Shown piece after piece: positions 31,649 to 40,947 of a stretch of DNA of 64,000 nt. The DNA is from Deinococcus radiophilus. GTDB lineage: Bacteria; Deinococcota; Deinococci; Deinococcales; Deinococcaceae. A program made the translations under genes and the position numbers. The first letter of the stretch is position 1; each line of letters opens with the position of its first letter. The notes under the pieces are model-generated. The model saw nothing but the letters and a program-made list of their open reading frames with translations. It was not told the DNA's origin and searched no databases. Where the stretch lies: the NCBI RefSeq assembly GCF_020889625.1, contig NZ_CP086380.1, forward strand, positions 1,073,001 through 1,137,000, read 5' to 3'.

Positions 31649-32134
31649 ATGAAGAAATTTCACCTTCCCCTGCTGGCCGCGCTTCCGGCGCTGATGGCGT
31701 CCTGTGCCTCTTCTGGCGGGAACGTGAACGACTATCAGCGCAACAGCTACGCCACCTACGAAGAGTGCATCCAGGCCAACCAGAAGTACATTGACCAGGG
31801 CATGCAAAATCCATGTACACGCCAAAATCAGACGGCGGGCGGCGGCTACTACGGGCCGTGGTTCTTCTTCTGGGGCGGTGGGCTGGGCCGGGTGGTCGGG
31901 TACAACGGCGACGGCACGTCCAGCCGCACCGGCTATCAGGTGGACCGTGACGGGCAGCTGACTGGGCGCTTTCAGGCCCCGCAGATTTCACGCGGGGGCT
32001 TTTCCACCGGAGGGCGGGGTACAGGCAGCGTCCGCAGTCCATCCGGCAGCGGTTCGGTCCGCAGCACCACGCCGCCACGCATCATCCTGCCTGGGACCAA
32101 CGGCAACCGCACCGGCGGCAGCTTTGGTGGCTGA
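31649..32134 (+). CDS. YgiB-like lipoprotein
   Basis: 161 residues. Lipobox ALMASC after a 19-residue signal, a short Cys pair region (YEECIQANQKYIDQGMQNPC) and a long Gly/Ser/Arg-rich tail with aromatic start (GGGYYGPWFFFWGGG). This make-up and its position 12 bases before a YgiC-type ATP-grasp gene match the ygiB-ygiC pair (UPF0441 plus glutathionylspermidine-synthase-like) of Proteobacteria. Function unknown; the pairing suggests an envelope substrate for the partner enzyme. Confidence 0.65.
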   Translation: MKKFHLPLLAALPALMASCASSGGNVNDYQRNSYATYEECIQANQKYIDQGMQNPCTRQNQTAGGGYYGPWFFFWGGGLGRVVGYNGDGTSSRTGYQVDRDGQLTGRFQAPQISRGGFSTGGRGTGSVRSPSGSGSVRSTTPPRIILPGTNGNRTGGSFGG

Positions 32135-32146
32135 GCAACTCATCTA

Positions 32147-33304
32147 ATGCGGCGGCGCACCTTCGCCCCACGCCCCGGCTGGCAGGAACGACTGGAAGCG
32201 GTGGGCATGTTATGGCACGGCACCGCGCCAGATCATCCGGTTCCCTACTGGGCCGAGGATGCGGGTTACCAGTTCTCCGCCGCCGAGGTGTCTGACCTGG
32301 AGCGGACCGCGCAGCGCCTCACGGGTCAGGTGCTGACCGCCACCGAGTACGCGATCACCCAGGGGCGGCTGGCCGAACTGGGCATTCCCGACTTTATGGA
32401 AGATGCGGTGCGTGAGTCGTGGGACCGCGATGACCCCAGCGTCTACCTGCGGCTGGACCTGGCCTACTGTCCCGGCGAACCACCCCGGCTGCTGGAGGTC
32501 AATGGGCAGACGCCGACCAGTTTGCTAGAAGCCGCAGTGTGCCAGTGGCAGTGGCTGGAAGACCGGCAGGCGGCAGCCGAACTGCCGTCTCAGGCCGGGC
32601 AGTGGAACACCCTTCACGAAGCACTGGGCGAGCAGTGGGCACATTTGCGCAGCGAACGGTCCTTAAGCGAAGTGACCTTCAGCTCGGCGCTGAGCGACGA
32701 GGACCTGGCCACCGTGACCTATCTACGCGAACTGGCCAACGCGGCAGGTCTCCAGACCGCTTACCTGCCCGTGGACCGCCTGGGCCTGGCCCCGCACGAA
32801 CCGTATCTGCTGGACGGCTGGCCCCGGCCCATCCGGAATCTGATGTGGCTGTGGCCGTTCGAGTTCGCCTGGGATGCCCGCGACGGCGAGGCGCTGGCCA
32901 CGACCCGGACCCGCTTTATCGAGCCGCTCTGGAAGGCCGTGACCAGCTCTAAGGGGCTGCTGGCCGTGCTGCACGACCTTTACCCAGATGACGAAAGCAT
33001 TTTGCCCGCCAGCCTGACCCCCGGCACCCTCAAGGGGCCAGCGGTGCAAAAGCCGCTGTATTCCCGTGAGGGGCAAAACATTATCCTGCCCGGTCAGGCC
33101 ATGACCCCCGGCGATTACGCAGGGTATCCCCTGATTGAACAGGCCTATACGGAGCTGCCCACCTACCCAGCCCCGGATGGCCCGCGCTACCCGGTGCTGG
33201 GCGTCTGGGCCGCAGGTGACGAGGTGTGCGGCCTGGGCATCCGTGAGGGACGGGGGCGCGTCACCGATAACCGCGCCAGCTTTGTGCCGCACTGGACCGA
33301 GTAA
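32147..33304 (+). CDS. Glutathionylspermidine synthase-like ATP-grasp protein (YgiC type)
   Basis: 385 residues of the GSP_synth family, synthetase half only (no amidase domain). Typical features: LRLDLAYCPGEPPRLLEVNGQTPTSLLEA, a WLWPFEFAW segment, KGLLAVLHDLYPDDESILPAS, KPLYSREGQNI with the ATP-grasp Lys/Arg, and the end DNRASFVPHW. Family members ligate an amine to a carboxylate with ATP; YgiC/YjfC types have unknown substrates. Co-transcribed with the preceding YgiB-like lipoprotein. Confidence 0.85.
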   Translation: MRRRTFAPRPGWQERLEAVGMLWHGTAPDHPVPYWAEDAGYQFSAAEVSDLERTAQRLTGQVLTATEYAITQGRLAELGIPDFMEDAVRESWDRDDPSVYLRLDLAYCPGEPPRLLEVNGQTPTSLLEAAVCQWQWLEDRQAAAELPSQAGQWNTLHEALGEQWAHLRSERSLSEVTFSSALSDEDLATVTYLRELANAAGLQTAYLPVDRLGLAPHEPYLLDGWPRPIRNLMWLWPFEFAWDARDGEALATTRTRFIEPLWKAVTSSKGLLAVLHDLYPDDESILPASLTPGTLKGPAVQKPLYSREGQNIILPGQAMTPGDYAGYPLIEQAYTELPTYPAPDGPRYPVLGVWAAGDEVCGLGIREGRGRVTDNRASFVPHWTE

Positions 33305-33317
33305 GGGCCTGAACGGC

Positions 33318-34181
33318 TCAGGGGCGGTGCCGGGGCGTGCGGTTCATCAGGGTCAGCCCGGCCAGAATCACGGCTACTCCCAGCAGCGGCAGCAGGCCGT
33401 ACCGTTCCCCGGCCAGCACGCCCCAGAAGATGCCCCAGATCGGCAGAATGTAGGTGATGGCGCTGGCCTGGGTGGCTGAAGTGCGCGACAACAACGTGTA
33501 GAACAGCAGGTAGGCCAGCCCCGATCCGAAGATCCCCAGGACGGCGACACTGGCCAGCGCTTTGGCCGTCACCTCCGCAGGAAAGCCGCTCAGCAGTGCG
33601 GGGACGAGCAGCATCAGACCGGACAGGGTCAGTTGCAAGGTAGCTATGCCAAGCGGGGCGTAGCCCTGCAGGCGGGACTTGGCCAGGGTATTCGCCAGCG
33701 CGTAGGACAGCGCCGCCGCCAGAATCATGGCCAGACCCAGTGCCGTGGCGTTGCCACCAATCAGGCTGCCTGACACGGTCAGGCCGACACCGACCAGCCC
33801 CAGCAGGACCCCCACCGTCATACGTGAATTCACGTGGGCGTCCTTGAGGAGCCAGGCCACCAGCAACGTGAACAGCGGTGTGGTGGCGTTCAGGATGGCC
33901 GCGATCCCACTGGACACCGTCAGCTCACCCCAGGCGAACAGCGTCCAGGGAACGGCGTTGTTCAGCAGCGCCACAGTCAGCAGCGGCCAGAACACCTCAC
34001 GGGTCGGTAGCGCTGGACGCTTCCAGGCAAACACCGCCCAGAGCACCGCCGCCCCGAAGGCGCAACGTAAAAAGGCCACCCACAGCGGTGAAAAGCTCTC
34101 GCCCGCCAGCTTGATAAGAATAAAGGACGCTCCCCAGAAAAAGGAGAGCGTGAACCAGATCAGGAGATCCTGCCGGGTCAT
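33318..34181 (-). CDS. EamA/DMT family transporter
   Basis: 287 residues with ten hydrophobic segments arranged as two EamA repeats (first ending near LLKDAHVNSRMTVGVLLGLVGVGL, second near LSRTSATQASAITYILPIWG). Opening FTLSFFWGASFILIKLAGESFSPLW is typical. Drug/metabolite transporters export amino acids, nucleosides or other small molecules; substrate unknown. Its ATG overlaps the stop of the small upstream gene (ATGA, 34178-34181). Convergent with the YgiC-like gene. Confidence 0.88.
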   Translation of the reverse strand: MTRQDLLIWFTLSFFWGASFILIKLAGESFSPLWVAFLRCAFGAAVLWAVFAWKRPALPTREVFWPLLTVALLNNAVPWTLFAWGELTVSSGIAAILNATTPLFTLLVAWLLKDAHVNSRMTVGVLLGLVGVGLTVSGSLIGGNATALGLAMILAAALSYALANTLAKSRLQGYAPLGIATLQLTLSGLMLLVPALLSGFPAEVTAKALASVAVLGIFGSGLAYLLFYTLLSRTSATQASAITYILPIWGIFWGVLAGERYGLLPLLGVAVILAGLTLMNRTPRHRP

Positions 34182-34402
34182 GGGGTTGGCGGACCGCCCG
34201 CCACCAGATCCAGGTGGGCCAGGTGAGGCTGACTGTGCCGAGCATCCAAGGAAAGGAGTCCGTCCAGGGTCACCTGCGCGGCGGCCCTGGCCCGCAGCTC
34301 TTCAGACAGGCGGTCCGACACAGCAATCCGTTCACGCCGCTGGTCGGGGGTCAGCGCTCCTTGTTGCGGTGCCGGACCAATCGGATAACGGGGGTCGGTC
34401 AT
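34178..34402 (-). CDS. Small hypothetical protein coupled to EamA transporter
   Basis: 74 residues from ATG 34402 (MTDPRYPIGPAPQQ), soluble, mostly helical (LTPDQRRERIAVSDRLSEELRARAAAQ). TATAGT lies 6 bases before the ATG, and the stop overlaps the transporter start by four bases, so it leads a two-gene operon. No family recognised. Confidence 0.6.
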   Translation of the reverse strand: MTDPRYPIGPAPQQGALTPDQRRERIAVSDRLSEELRARAAAQVTLDGLLSLDARHSQPHLAHLDLVAGGPPTP

Positions 34403-34408
34403 CTGGCC

Positions 34409-34414
34409 ACTATA
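34409..34414 (-). promoter_or_regulatory. -10 box TATAGT of the small protein-EamA operon
   Basis: TANNNT hexamer 6 bases before the ATG at 34402. Confidence 0.5.
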
Positions 34415-34446
34415 TGCTTGCGCCTGATCCCGGTGTCTGCGACCAG

Positions 34447-34590
34447 CTCTAGAGGCCGAATCGGAAGATGACGGAGATGGCTGCACCTCCGCAGGTTGTA
34501 GGCGAGCACACGGGCACAGCTCCGCAGGAGAGCGAGGAGGCATAGACTGGCTTGGACCTCACACCCCTGTTCCGGATGACCTCTAGACTG
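34447..34590 (+). repeat. Dispersed intergenic repeat, copy B
   Basis: Carries the CGGAG/CTCCG hairpin with TGGCTGCA loop (34472-34491), then GGTTGTAGGCGAGCACA and the shared end from 34541 (GCATAGACTGG) through TTCCGGATGACCTCTAGA. It is about 20 bases longer than copy A in the middle. CTCTAGA occurs at both ends (34447-34453 and 34581-34587), possibly marking the element borders. Its last bases form the -10 box of the macro-domain gene. Confidence 0.8.
34584..34589 (+). promoter_or_regulatory. -10 box TAGACT of the macro-domain gene
   Basis: TANNNT hexamer 6 bases before the ATG at 34596, lying at the extreme end of repeat copy B. Confidence 0.5.
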
Positions 34591-34595
34591 ACTCC

Positions 34596-35111
34596 ATGTT
34601 GCAACTGGTCCAGGGAAATATCGCAGGCGAAACCTCGTGTGCGGTCGCTACCGCCGCCAACGCCTCACTGGTCGGCGGCGGCGGGGTAGATGGTGTGATT
34701 CACCGCGCCGCCGGGCCGGAGCTGCTGCGCGCCGTTCGGAGAATCGGCGGCACACCCACGGGAACCGCAGTTGTTACCCCAGCATTTGACCTATCGCGCC
34801 AGGGGGTCCGGTATGTCATTCACGCGGTCGGCCCGGTCTGGCGTGGCGGAAATGCAGGCGAGGCCGAGGCGCTGGCCGGAGCCTACCGCGCCTCGCTGCG
34901 GCTGGCCCGCGAGCAGGGCTGCGCGTCGGTATCGCTGCCGTCCCTGAGTACGGGCGTGTACGGCTACCCGCCAGAGAAGGCAGCGCCAATAGCAGTGCGA
35001 ACAATTCTGGATGATCTAGAACACAATGGCGACCTGGAAGTGCGGCTGGTGCTGTACGGCGCGGAGATGCTGCAGACCTTTGAGCGGGCCCTGGCAGAGG
35101 CACAGGGCTGA
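34596..35111 (+). CDS. Macro-domain protein
   Basis: 171 residues, a stand-alone macro domain of the MacroD/YmdB branch: [37 protein letters not shown] (only part quoted: [14 protein letters not shown] is the ADP-ribose loop), HAVGPVW, and [21 protein letters not shown], the second phosphate loop. Such proteins remove ADP-ribose from proteins or hydrolyse O-acetyl-ADP-ribose. Short, single-domain, transcribed from the end of a repeat element. No ART or toxin partner is adjacent. Confidence 0.9.
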   Translation: MLQLVQGNIAGETSCAVATAANASLVGGGGVDGVIHRAAGPELLRAVRRIGGTPTGTAVVTPAFDLSRQGVRYVIHAVGPVWRGGNAGEAEALAGAYRASLRLAREQGCASVSLPSLSTGVYGYPPEKAAPIAVRTILDDLEHNGDLEVRLVLYGAEMLQTFERALAEAQG

Positions 35112-35151
35112 GGGAGGGTCCGTTAGACAGTAGCCGGGCCATGAGCCTGCG

Positions 35152-35355
35152 ACCCAGAGGACCAAAGGGCATTTCCGCGCGCTGGTTGATGACCCTGGCG
35201 TGAATCTGCTGGCTCCGGTTCCCCACGCGCAGGAACCGGGGCACACTTATCTGCGCTCAGTGCTGCTGATCGCTGACCACACTGCCTATCACAGCGGACA
35301 AGTGGCGCTGCTCAAGCGGCGGCTGGGCGGCGGGGATTCGCTGAGACGAGCTGAC
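35152..35355 (+). pseudogene. Remnant of a DinB-family protein
   Basis: In one frame the stretch reads HFRALVDDPGVNLLAP, then HTYLRSVLLIADHTAYHSGQ and VALLKRRLGG, the C-terminal signature of DinB/DUF664 four-helix proteins (ADH...H metal site). The N-terminal two thirds are absent, and the reading frame runs past the expected stop into the end of herA. An ATG at 35141 is in another frame. Best explained as a decayed gene fragment. Confidence 0.6.
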
Positions 35356-35361
35356 TTACTT

Positions 35362-37200
35362 CTACAGCCCCAGCCACTCCTCCCCCACTTCTTCCTCAGG
35401 ACGGTCCTCCTGAACGGCCGCCTCGTCCTTGCGGGTCGCCCAGGCAGGAAAGGGATAGCCCACCAGCACCGGGTTGGGCACGTCGGGCTGACTGACCAGC
35501 ATGGTACCGGGCTGTAAGATGCCCGCCCGCATCCGGAAGCTGGGCGGCAAGAAGCGGTACTCGGGCCGCTCGGCTTCGGCCATGTCCAGGCGGCCCACCA
35601 CCCGAATGGCCGCGTTGGATACGATGCGCCGCTCCACTTCCGAGGCGGTCTGCTGCGCCCCGATCAGGATGATGCCCAGAGAGCGGCCCCGCTCGGCGAT
35701 GTCCAGCAGCACGTCCTTGATGGGACTGTCGCCGTCGCGTGGGGCGTACTTGTTCAGCTCGTCCAGCACCACGAAGACCGTGTCGCGGCGGCCCACCTTT
35801 TCCTTGTGCTCGAAGACCTCGCGCAGCAGCACGCCCACCGCGAACATCTGCGCGGGGCCACTGAGGTTATGAATGTCCACCACTGTGGTTTGAATACCGT
35901 CTTTAAGGATATTGGGGCGGTAGCGCTCGGCTTGCTCGGCGCTCAGGTCGCCCCGGATCAGGGGGCTGAGATACTTCTGCACACCGCGCATCCGCCGCAC
36001 AAAGGCCCGCAGCGTGCCGGGACTTTGCTTTTGCGCCCATTTCTTGTCGCCTTCGCCGTCGTTTTCTTCCAGCAACTTGAACTCGATATACGAAATCAGG
36101 TCTTCAAAGCGGGTGATGGTGATGCCGCCCAGGTCATTGAAGGTCAGCCCCTCGGGAATCTCACCCCCCTCTTCGGGCCGCCAGTCAGACACATGCAGGC
36201 CAGTGCCACTGCCTTTTTGCTCTTGTGCCAGTCGGTAAAGGCGCTCCTCCACATTGCCGATCACGAAACCAAGGTTCAGACTGCTCCCTGCGTCCGAAAA
36301 GACGTAGGGCAGCATCCGCCGCTGACAAAACTCGCGCAGCGAGAAAACAAAGGCACCCACGCCGGTCGTGCGCTGCTGCACGTCTGGCAAAATGGCGTCA
36401 CCACCAGCACTGCGCGGTGGGGCCAGAAACTGCACATTCTGAAACGGCGCTTGTGGCAGCCCCAAGCGGGCGTAGCGGCCCTCGCTGCCGTAGCCTTTGC
36501 GGGCGCTCACCCGCCCCTCTTTTTCATTCACCTTGGCGTTGGGCCTATCCAGGTGCAGCAGGTCTTCGCCCTTCACATTGAAGATCAGCGCGCGGGTGTT
36601 GTGGCCTTCTTGCCGCCGCGCCAGCACCCCCCCCTGGAAAATGGAATGCAGCAAGAACAGCGCGTAACTGGTCTTGGTCGCCACACCAGAAATCCCAGAA
36701 ATGTTGATGTGGCCGCCCTGCTCACCGTTCACGAACTGGTAGTTGAGCGGCAGCACCTGACCGTCAGCCAAGAGGCCCCCCGCAAAGATGTCATCCATCT
36801 TGTCGGCGCTGAGGGCCAAAGCCAGCTCATCGCCTACCGCGTGCCGCACCGGATCACCGGGCTGGGGCGGAATAAAGTCTTCGGGGTCCACCCGCGTGAC
36901 CAGCACCCGCGCCGCATAGCTCACACTGGCGGGCAAGATGCCGCCCATCACGTCGTGTACGTCGGAATCGAACCGCACGCCCTCATGACGGGTCCGCACA
37001 TGGTCCACAATCCCGAAAAACCGCACCGGGCGTCCGTCGGGCTTGGTGGTCTGCACGGCCACCAGGTCATCCATCTGGACCGATGCGCCAGGCAGGACAG
37101 CAAACCAGAATCCAGTGGGGGTGGCGTCTTCGGTGCCCATAATCAGGCCGATGTTCTGACCCGGCGGACTGGCAGAGTCAGGGCTGGCAAATTCAGTCAT
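35362..37200 (-). CDS. herA: HerA-type DNA translocase ATPase
   Basis: 612 residues with the HerA-FtsK DUF87 layout: N-terminal beta-barrel ([21 protein letters not shown]), RecA-like motor with the nucleotide loop [10 protein letters not shown] (169-178), Walker [13 protein letters not shown] (Asp480, Glu481), sensor/arginine-finger segments [18 protein letters not shown] and VVGRLD, and a C-terminal [20 protein letters not shown]. The Walker A lacks the usual Gly before the Lys (ATKT rather than GKS/T). HerA is a hexameric pump that works with NurA in DNA end processing; D. radiodurans has both. It lies 126 bases downstream of nurA on the same strand. Confidence 0.88.
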   Translation of the reverse strand: MTEFASPDSASPPGQNIGLIMGTEDATPTGFWFAVLPGASVQMDDLVAVQTTKPDGRPVRFFGIVDHVRTRHEGVRFDSDVHDVMGGILPASVSYAARVLVTRVDPEDFIPPQPGDPVRHAVGDELALALSADKMDDIFAGGLLADGQVLPLNYQFVNGEQGGHINISGISGVATKTSYALFLLHSIFQGGVLARRQEGHNTRALIFNVKGEDLLHLDRPNAKVNEKEGRVSARKGYGSEGRYARLGLPQAPFQNVQFLAPPRSAGGDAILPDVQQRTTGVGAFVFSLREFCQRRMLPYVFSDAGSSLNLGFVIGNVEERLYRLAQEQKGSGTGLHVSDWRPEEGGEIPEGLTFNDLGGITITRFEDLISYIEFKLLEENDGEGDKKWAQKQSPGTLRAFVRRMRGVQKYLSPLIRGDLSAEQAERYRPNILKDGIQTTVVDIHNLSGPAQMFAVGVLLREVFEHKEKVGRRDTVFVVLDELNKYAPRDGDSPIKDVLLDIAERGRSLGIILIGAQQTASEVERRIVSNAAIRVVGRLDMAEAERPEYRFLPPSFRMRAGILQPGTMLVSQPDVPNPVLVGYPFPAWATRKDEAAVQEDRPEEEVGEEWLGL

Positions 37201-37326
37201 GGTTCATTGCTCCAACGTTCAAAAGTGTCATGGGTTCGGTCGTTACGGCTGCTTCAAGGGGGCCGGGCTACCGTAACTCGTTAGGCCTCTTCCCCTTCCC
37301 CCCGGCCTCGTCACGGAAATGTAGGG

Positions 37327-38373
37327 TCAGGCCGTCATTCTTTGCTGGGCCAGGTGCGCCCGGATTCTCCGCGTCACCAGTTCGGCGTTGCCCAAGCGGC
37401 GGCTCATCTCCTGCTCCAGCGCGGCGGTGGGGACCAGGTTCTGCGGAGCGCGGCCATCTTTGTGCGGCTGGCTGCCCAGGCAGCGCAGCAGCGTGCCCGA
37501 CAGATCGGCAATATCGCGCACGGCACGCGGCACAAAGTCGGCGTCCTCAGGAGCGTGCATTTCCAGGCGCATGACTCCCGCCAGCGGATGCTCATAAAAG
37601 CGCGCGTCCGCCAGACGGACATACCAGGTAAAGCGCTGCTCGCGGCCAGAGGCCTCGTTGCCTTCACCCCGGTCGCCAAGCGTGAAGCGCAGGATCGGCG
37701 TACGCTCGCCGCACTTCAGGTTCATCAAGAGTGGGTTGCGGTCTTCGCCTAAGTAATCGGTGTGCAGGCTCTTGATGTAGCCCACCACGGCCCGGCCCGC
37801 TTCTCCCACCCGCACGGGGCCGTCTTGCAGCACCAGTGTTTCGGGGGCTTCGTCGGGGTCGTCCTCCTCCAGTGGCAAGGCCGAGGCCAGGGCCTGCGCC
37901 AGGGCGCGCTCGGTATCCAGCATCCGTTTCTGGATGGCCGCCTGTGCGCCCAGAATGTCGGTGCCGCTAAAAGACTGCGGCTGGTAGATCAGCTCACCGG
38001 TTTGCGGGTTCCGTGGGCTGAGCCGCTCAGCACTGAGTTGCAGGTCGCCGCCAAAAGCCATGACCCGTTGCATATCCACGCCATGAAAGCGGGCCTGACG
38101 GTGGCCGTGGGGGCAGAGGTCTACCGCGCCCACCGCGTAAGCCCCGAAGCCGGCCACACTGAGGCGTCCAGCGTCATCTTCCAGCAGCAGCCGGGCGTCC
38201 ATTCGTGGGCGGCCGTCCACCACCAACACCTGCCGCAGCGACTCCGGCAGCGGGCACGCCGCCACGGCTTCCCAGCGCGGCGATTCCACGTCGTAGACCC
38301 GTCCGGCGAACGGTTTCAGCGTCAGCTGAGCATTCTGGGTATCTACCGGCCAGGGGTCAAGGCGAATTCGCAT
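37327..38373 (-). CDS. nurA: NurA-type nuclease
   Basis: 348 residues from ATG 38373. RNase H-like NurA core with the acidic motifs VLVVDGRPRMDARLLL (Asp53) and LVLQDGPVRVG (Asp183), a helical insertion with RMLDTERALAQAL (candidate Glu154), and late SLHTDYLG and QRFTWYVRLAD segments. NurA is a Mn2+-dependent 5'-3' exo/endonuclease that assembles with HerA. TAGACT sits 7 bases before the ATG, which rules out long upstream in-frame extensions. Heads the nurA-herA operon. Confidence 0.87.
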   Translation of the reverse strand: MRIRLDPWPVDTQNAQLTLKPFAGRVYDVESPRWEAVAACPLPESLRQVLVVDGRPRMDARLLLEDDAGRLSVAGFGAYAVGAVDLCPHGHRQARFHGVDMQRVMAFGGDLQLSAERLSPRNPQTGELIYQPQSFSGTDILGAQAAIQKRMLDTERALAQALASALPLEEDDPDEAPETLVLQDGPVRVGEAGRAVVGYIKSLHTDYLGEDRNPLLMNLKCGERTPILRFTLGDRGEGNEASGREQRFTWYVRLADARFYEHPLAGVMRLEMHAPEDADFVPRAVRDIADLSGTLLRCLGSQPHKDGRAPQNLVPTAALEQEMSRRLGNAELVTRRIRAHLAQQRMTA

Positions 38374-38380
38374 AGTCGGC

Positions 38381-38386
38381 AGTCTA
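38381..38386 (-). promoter_or_regulatory. -10 box TAGACT of nurA
   Basis: TANNNT hexamer 7 bases before the ATG at 38373. Confidence 0.5.
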
Positions 38387-38401
38387 GCGCGGAAAACTCT
38401 G

Positions 38402-38438
38402 TCTGGGACGTAATACGCTGTGAGCGTAACATCCCAGA
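38402..38438. promoter_or_regulatory. Imperfect palindrome between nurA and the CoA-transferase genes
   Basis: Outer arms TCTGGGA/TCCCAGA and inner arms TACGC/GCGTA around TGTGA, with a two-base bulge on the left. It lies between divergent promoters and could be an operator or a hairpin. Confidence 0.4.
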
Positions 38439-38534
38439 TGGATTTATTGATTCCCAGTATTGCCACTTTATGGAGTCGGTAAGGAAACCCGGCTTGGCCC
38501 TGGCCTGCCTTTGCTCGCCCCCCGGCCCGCCCGC

Positions 38535-38540
38535 TACAAT
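38535..38540 (+). promoter_or_regulatory. -10 box TACAAT of the CoA-transferase operon
   Basis: Near-consensus -10 hexamer 8 bases before the ATG at 38549. Confidence 0.55.
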
Positions 38541-38548
38541 GTCGGCAC

Positions 38549-39241
38549 ATGGACAAGGTATTTCCAAGCGCTGCGGCGGCCCTGCAAGGAATCGTGGCAG
38601 ACGGACAGACGCTGGCTGTCGGCGGCTTCGGGCTGTGCGGCATTCCCGAAGCGCTGATCCTGGCCCTGCGTGACAGCGGCGTCAAGAACCTGACCGCGGT
38701 CAGCAACAACGCCGGTGTGGACGGCTGGGGTCTGGGCCTGCTGCTGCAGTCGCGCCAGATTCGCAAGATGGTCAGCAGCTATGTGGGCGAGAACAAGGAA
38801 TTCGAGCGCCAGTACCTCGCCGGCGAACTGGAACTGGAATTCACACCGCAGGGTACGCTGGCCGAGCGGATGCGGGCCGGGGGCGCGGGCATTCCCGGCT
38901 TTTACACCAAGACGGGTGTGGGCACGGTGGTCGCCGAGGGCAAGGAGCACAAGGACTTTGACGGCGAAACCTACATTCTGGAACGCGGGATTCGGGCCGA
39001 TGTGGCGTTGGTCAAGGCCTGGAAGGCCGATAAGGCCGGAAATCTGGTGTACCGCAAGACCGCGCAGAACTTCAACCCGCTGGCGGCGACCTCTGGCCGC
39101 GTGACCGTGGCCGAGGTCGAAGAAATCGTGGAAGTAGGCCAGTTGGACCCCGATCAGATCGATACCCCCGGCATCTACGTGCAGCGGGTGATCCTCAACA
39201 CCGAACCCGAAAAGCGGATCGAACAAAGAACGACGCGTTGA
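38549..39241 (+). CDS. scoA: 3-oxoacid CoA-transferase subunit A
   Basis: 230 residues. The glycine-rich CoA-transferase signature [14 protein letters not shown] is near the N-terminus, followed by GARGG-type loops ([22 protein letters not shown]). Together with subunit B this enzyme moves CoA from succinyl-CoA or acetyl-CoA to acetoacetate or a related 3-oxoacid. Length and order match ScoA/AtoD. It is 82 bases upstream of subunit B on the same strand, in a cluster of acyl-CoA genes. Confidence 0.93.
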   Translation: MDKVFPSAAAALQGIVADGQTLAVGGFGLCGIPEALILALRDSGVKNLTAVSNNAGVDGWGLGLLLQSRQIRKMVSSYVGENKEFERQYLAGELELEFTPQGTLAERMRAGGAGIPGFYTKTGVGTVVAEGKEHKDFDGETYILERGIRADVALVKAWKADKAGNLVYRKTAQNFNPLAATSGRVTVAEVEEIVEVGQLDPDQIDTPGIYVQRVILNTEPEKRIEQRTTR

Positions 39242-39323
39242 CGGTTGAGAGGTGATGGTTGCTGGAACTGGACTTCTCTCAACCATCTCCCCTCTTCCAT
39301 CAACGCTCCGAAAGGAGCACCAC

Positions 39324-39953
<630 letters not shown>

Positions 39954-40075
39954 CAGACTGGGAGCAGGGGCAGGACGTGCAGCAATGGTCAGCCGTATTC
40001 CGGGATGGGGGCCACGCCCACCCAATCCAGGCCAGTCGTTCACACAGATGAGGGAACCGTGCGGCCTACACTCTG

Positions 40076-40091
40076 TGCACGCTAACGTGCA
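40076..40091. promoter_or_regulatory. Inverted repeat over the -10 of the tandem membrane genes
   Basis: TGCACG-CTAA-CGTGCA, perfect 6-base arms, overlapping the TAACGT (-10) box at 40083-40088 that lies 6 bases before GTG 40095. Either an operator or a small hairpin. Confidence 0.4.
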
Positions 40092-40094
40092 GGG

Positions 40095-40947
40095 GTGCCG
40101 CCTCTTCTCTTCCTGGCACTTCCCGCCGGTTATCTGCTGGGGTGGTTCGTCTTTGGGTTGGACCCTGGGACGCTGACGGTAGGACTGGCCGGACTGATGC
40201 TGACGCTGGCCTACGCCGAGCGGCAGGAGGCAGGTATAGCCGATCTGTTGCGGCTGGTACTGGCAATGTTTGGGGTGCTGGGATTCACTGGCAGCCTCTT
40301 TGCCGCTGCGCTGACGCTCAAGTCTCACTCGGGCTTCGAGTGGGCGCACATCCTGCTGCCGCTGGCGGTGGTGGGGGCATCGTTTTCCTGGCTGTTGCTG
40401 CGCCGTCTCTTTGCTTGGCTCCGCCGTAACAGTCAGACTCTGCGGACCCCAGCGGCTCCCTGGCTCCTCCTGGGCGGGGTCTTGGTCTTCGCCGCTGTTC
40501 CGGCGGTCAGGGTGGACTGTAGAGGGCTGCAAGAAGACGACTTTCTGAGCTACGGCAGCGACTTCCAGGGCAGTTTGACGGGGCCACGCTGGGTCAGGCA
40601 GCCCGCGCAGCTGCCAGACCGCAACGAGCTGCCAGCTGACTTTGTGGTGGCCGGGGTCTCTGCAGGCGTGGTGGGGTGTCAGCGAACGCCCTTTTCGTGG
40701 GAGCGGGTGCAGCCACTCTTGTTGGTTCGCCTCACCGACAAGGTGCAGCCGGGCATGACCACTTATGCCGCCGCTCAGCGTGGGCGACCACCGCAAGCTG
40801 ACCCAGTGGGCTGAGGTGCAAGGCTCACCCTTTTCGCTGGAGTCGCAGGCGGGCTGGACCTACCCTGTGCCAGGATGGAACGTGTCTCCCGCCTATCCCC
40901 ACCTCCCACCCGAAGTCGCCGCTGCACTGGAGGAGATGCCGCGATGA
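40095..40947 (+). pseudogene. Membrane protein, tandem copy 1, frameshifted
   Basis: The first frame gives four membrane segments and an extracytoplasmic domain up to MTTYAAA near 40776; homology to the downstream paralogue then continues in another frame (LSVGDHRKLTQWAEVQG through PHLPPEVAAALEEMPR) to a stop at 40945-40947. That stop overlaps the ATG of copy 2 (ATGA), as expected for the original gene end. Aligning YAAVFTPGDH of copy 2 with YAA-LSVGDH of copy 1 fits a net shift of one base (or loss of two) at about 40777-40783. Both copies share DCRG and RNELPADFVV-like motifs. Function unknown. Could be a mutation or a base-call error. Confidence 0.75.

Noticed and set aside
34547..34591. 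Transposase-borne insertion sequence at the repeat
   Set aside because: The element is under 150 bases with no open frame; no terminal inverted repeats of an IS were found.
34596..35111. Macro-domain gene as an antitoxin of an ADP-ribosylation toxin pair
   Set aside because: No ART-type toxin frame lies on either side; the downstream fragment is a DinB remnant.
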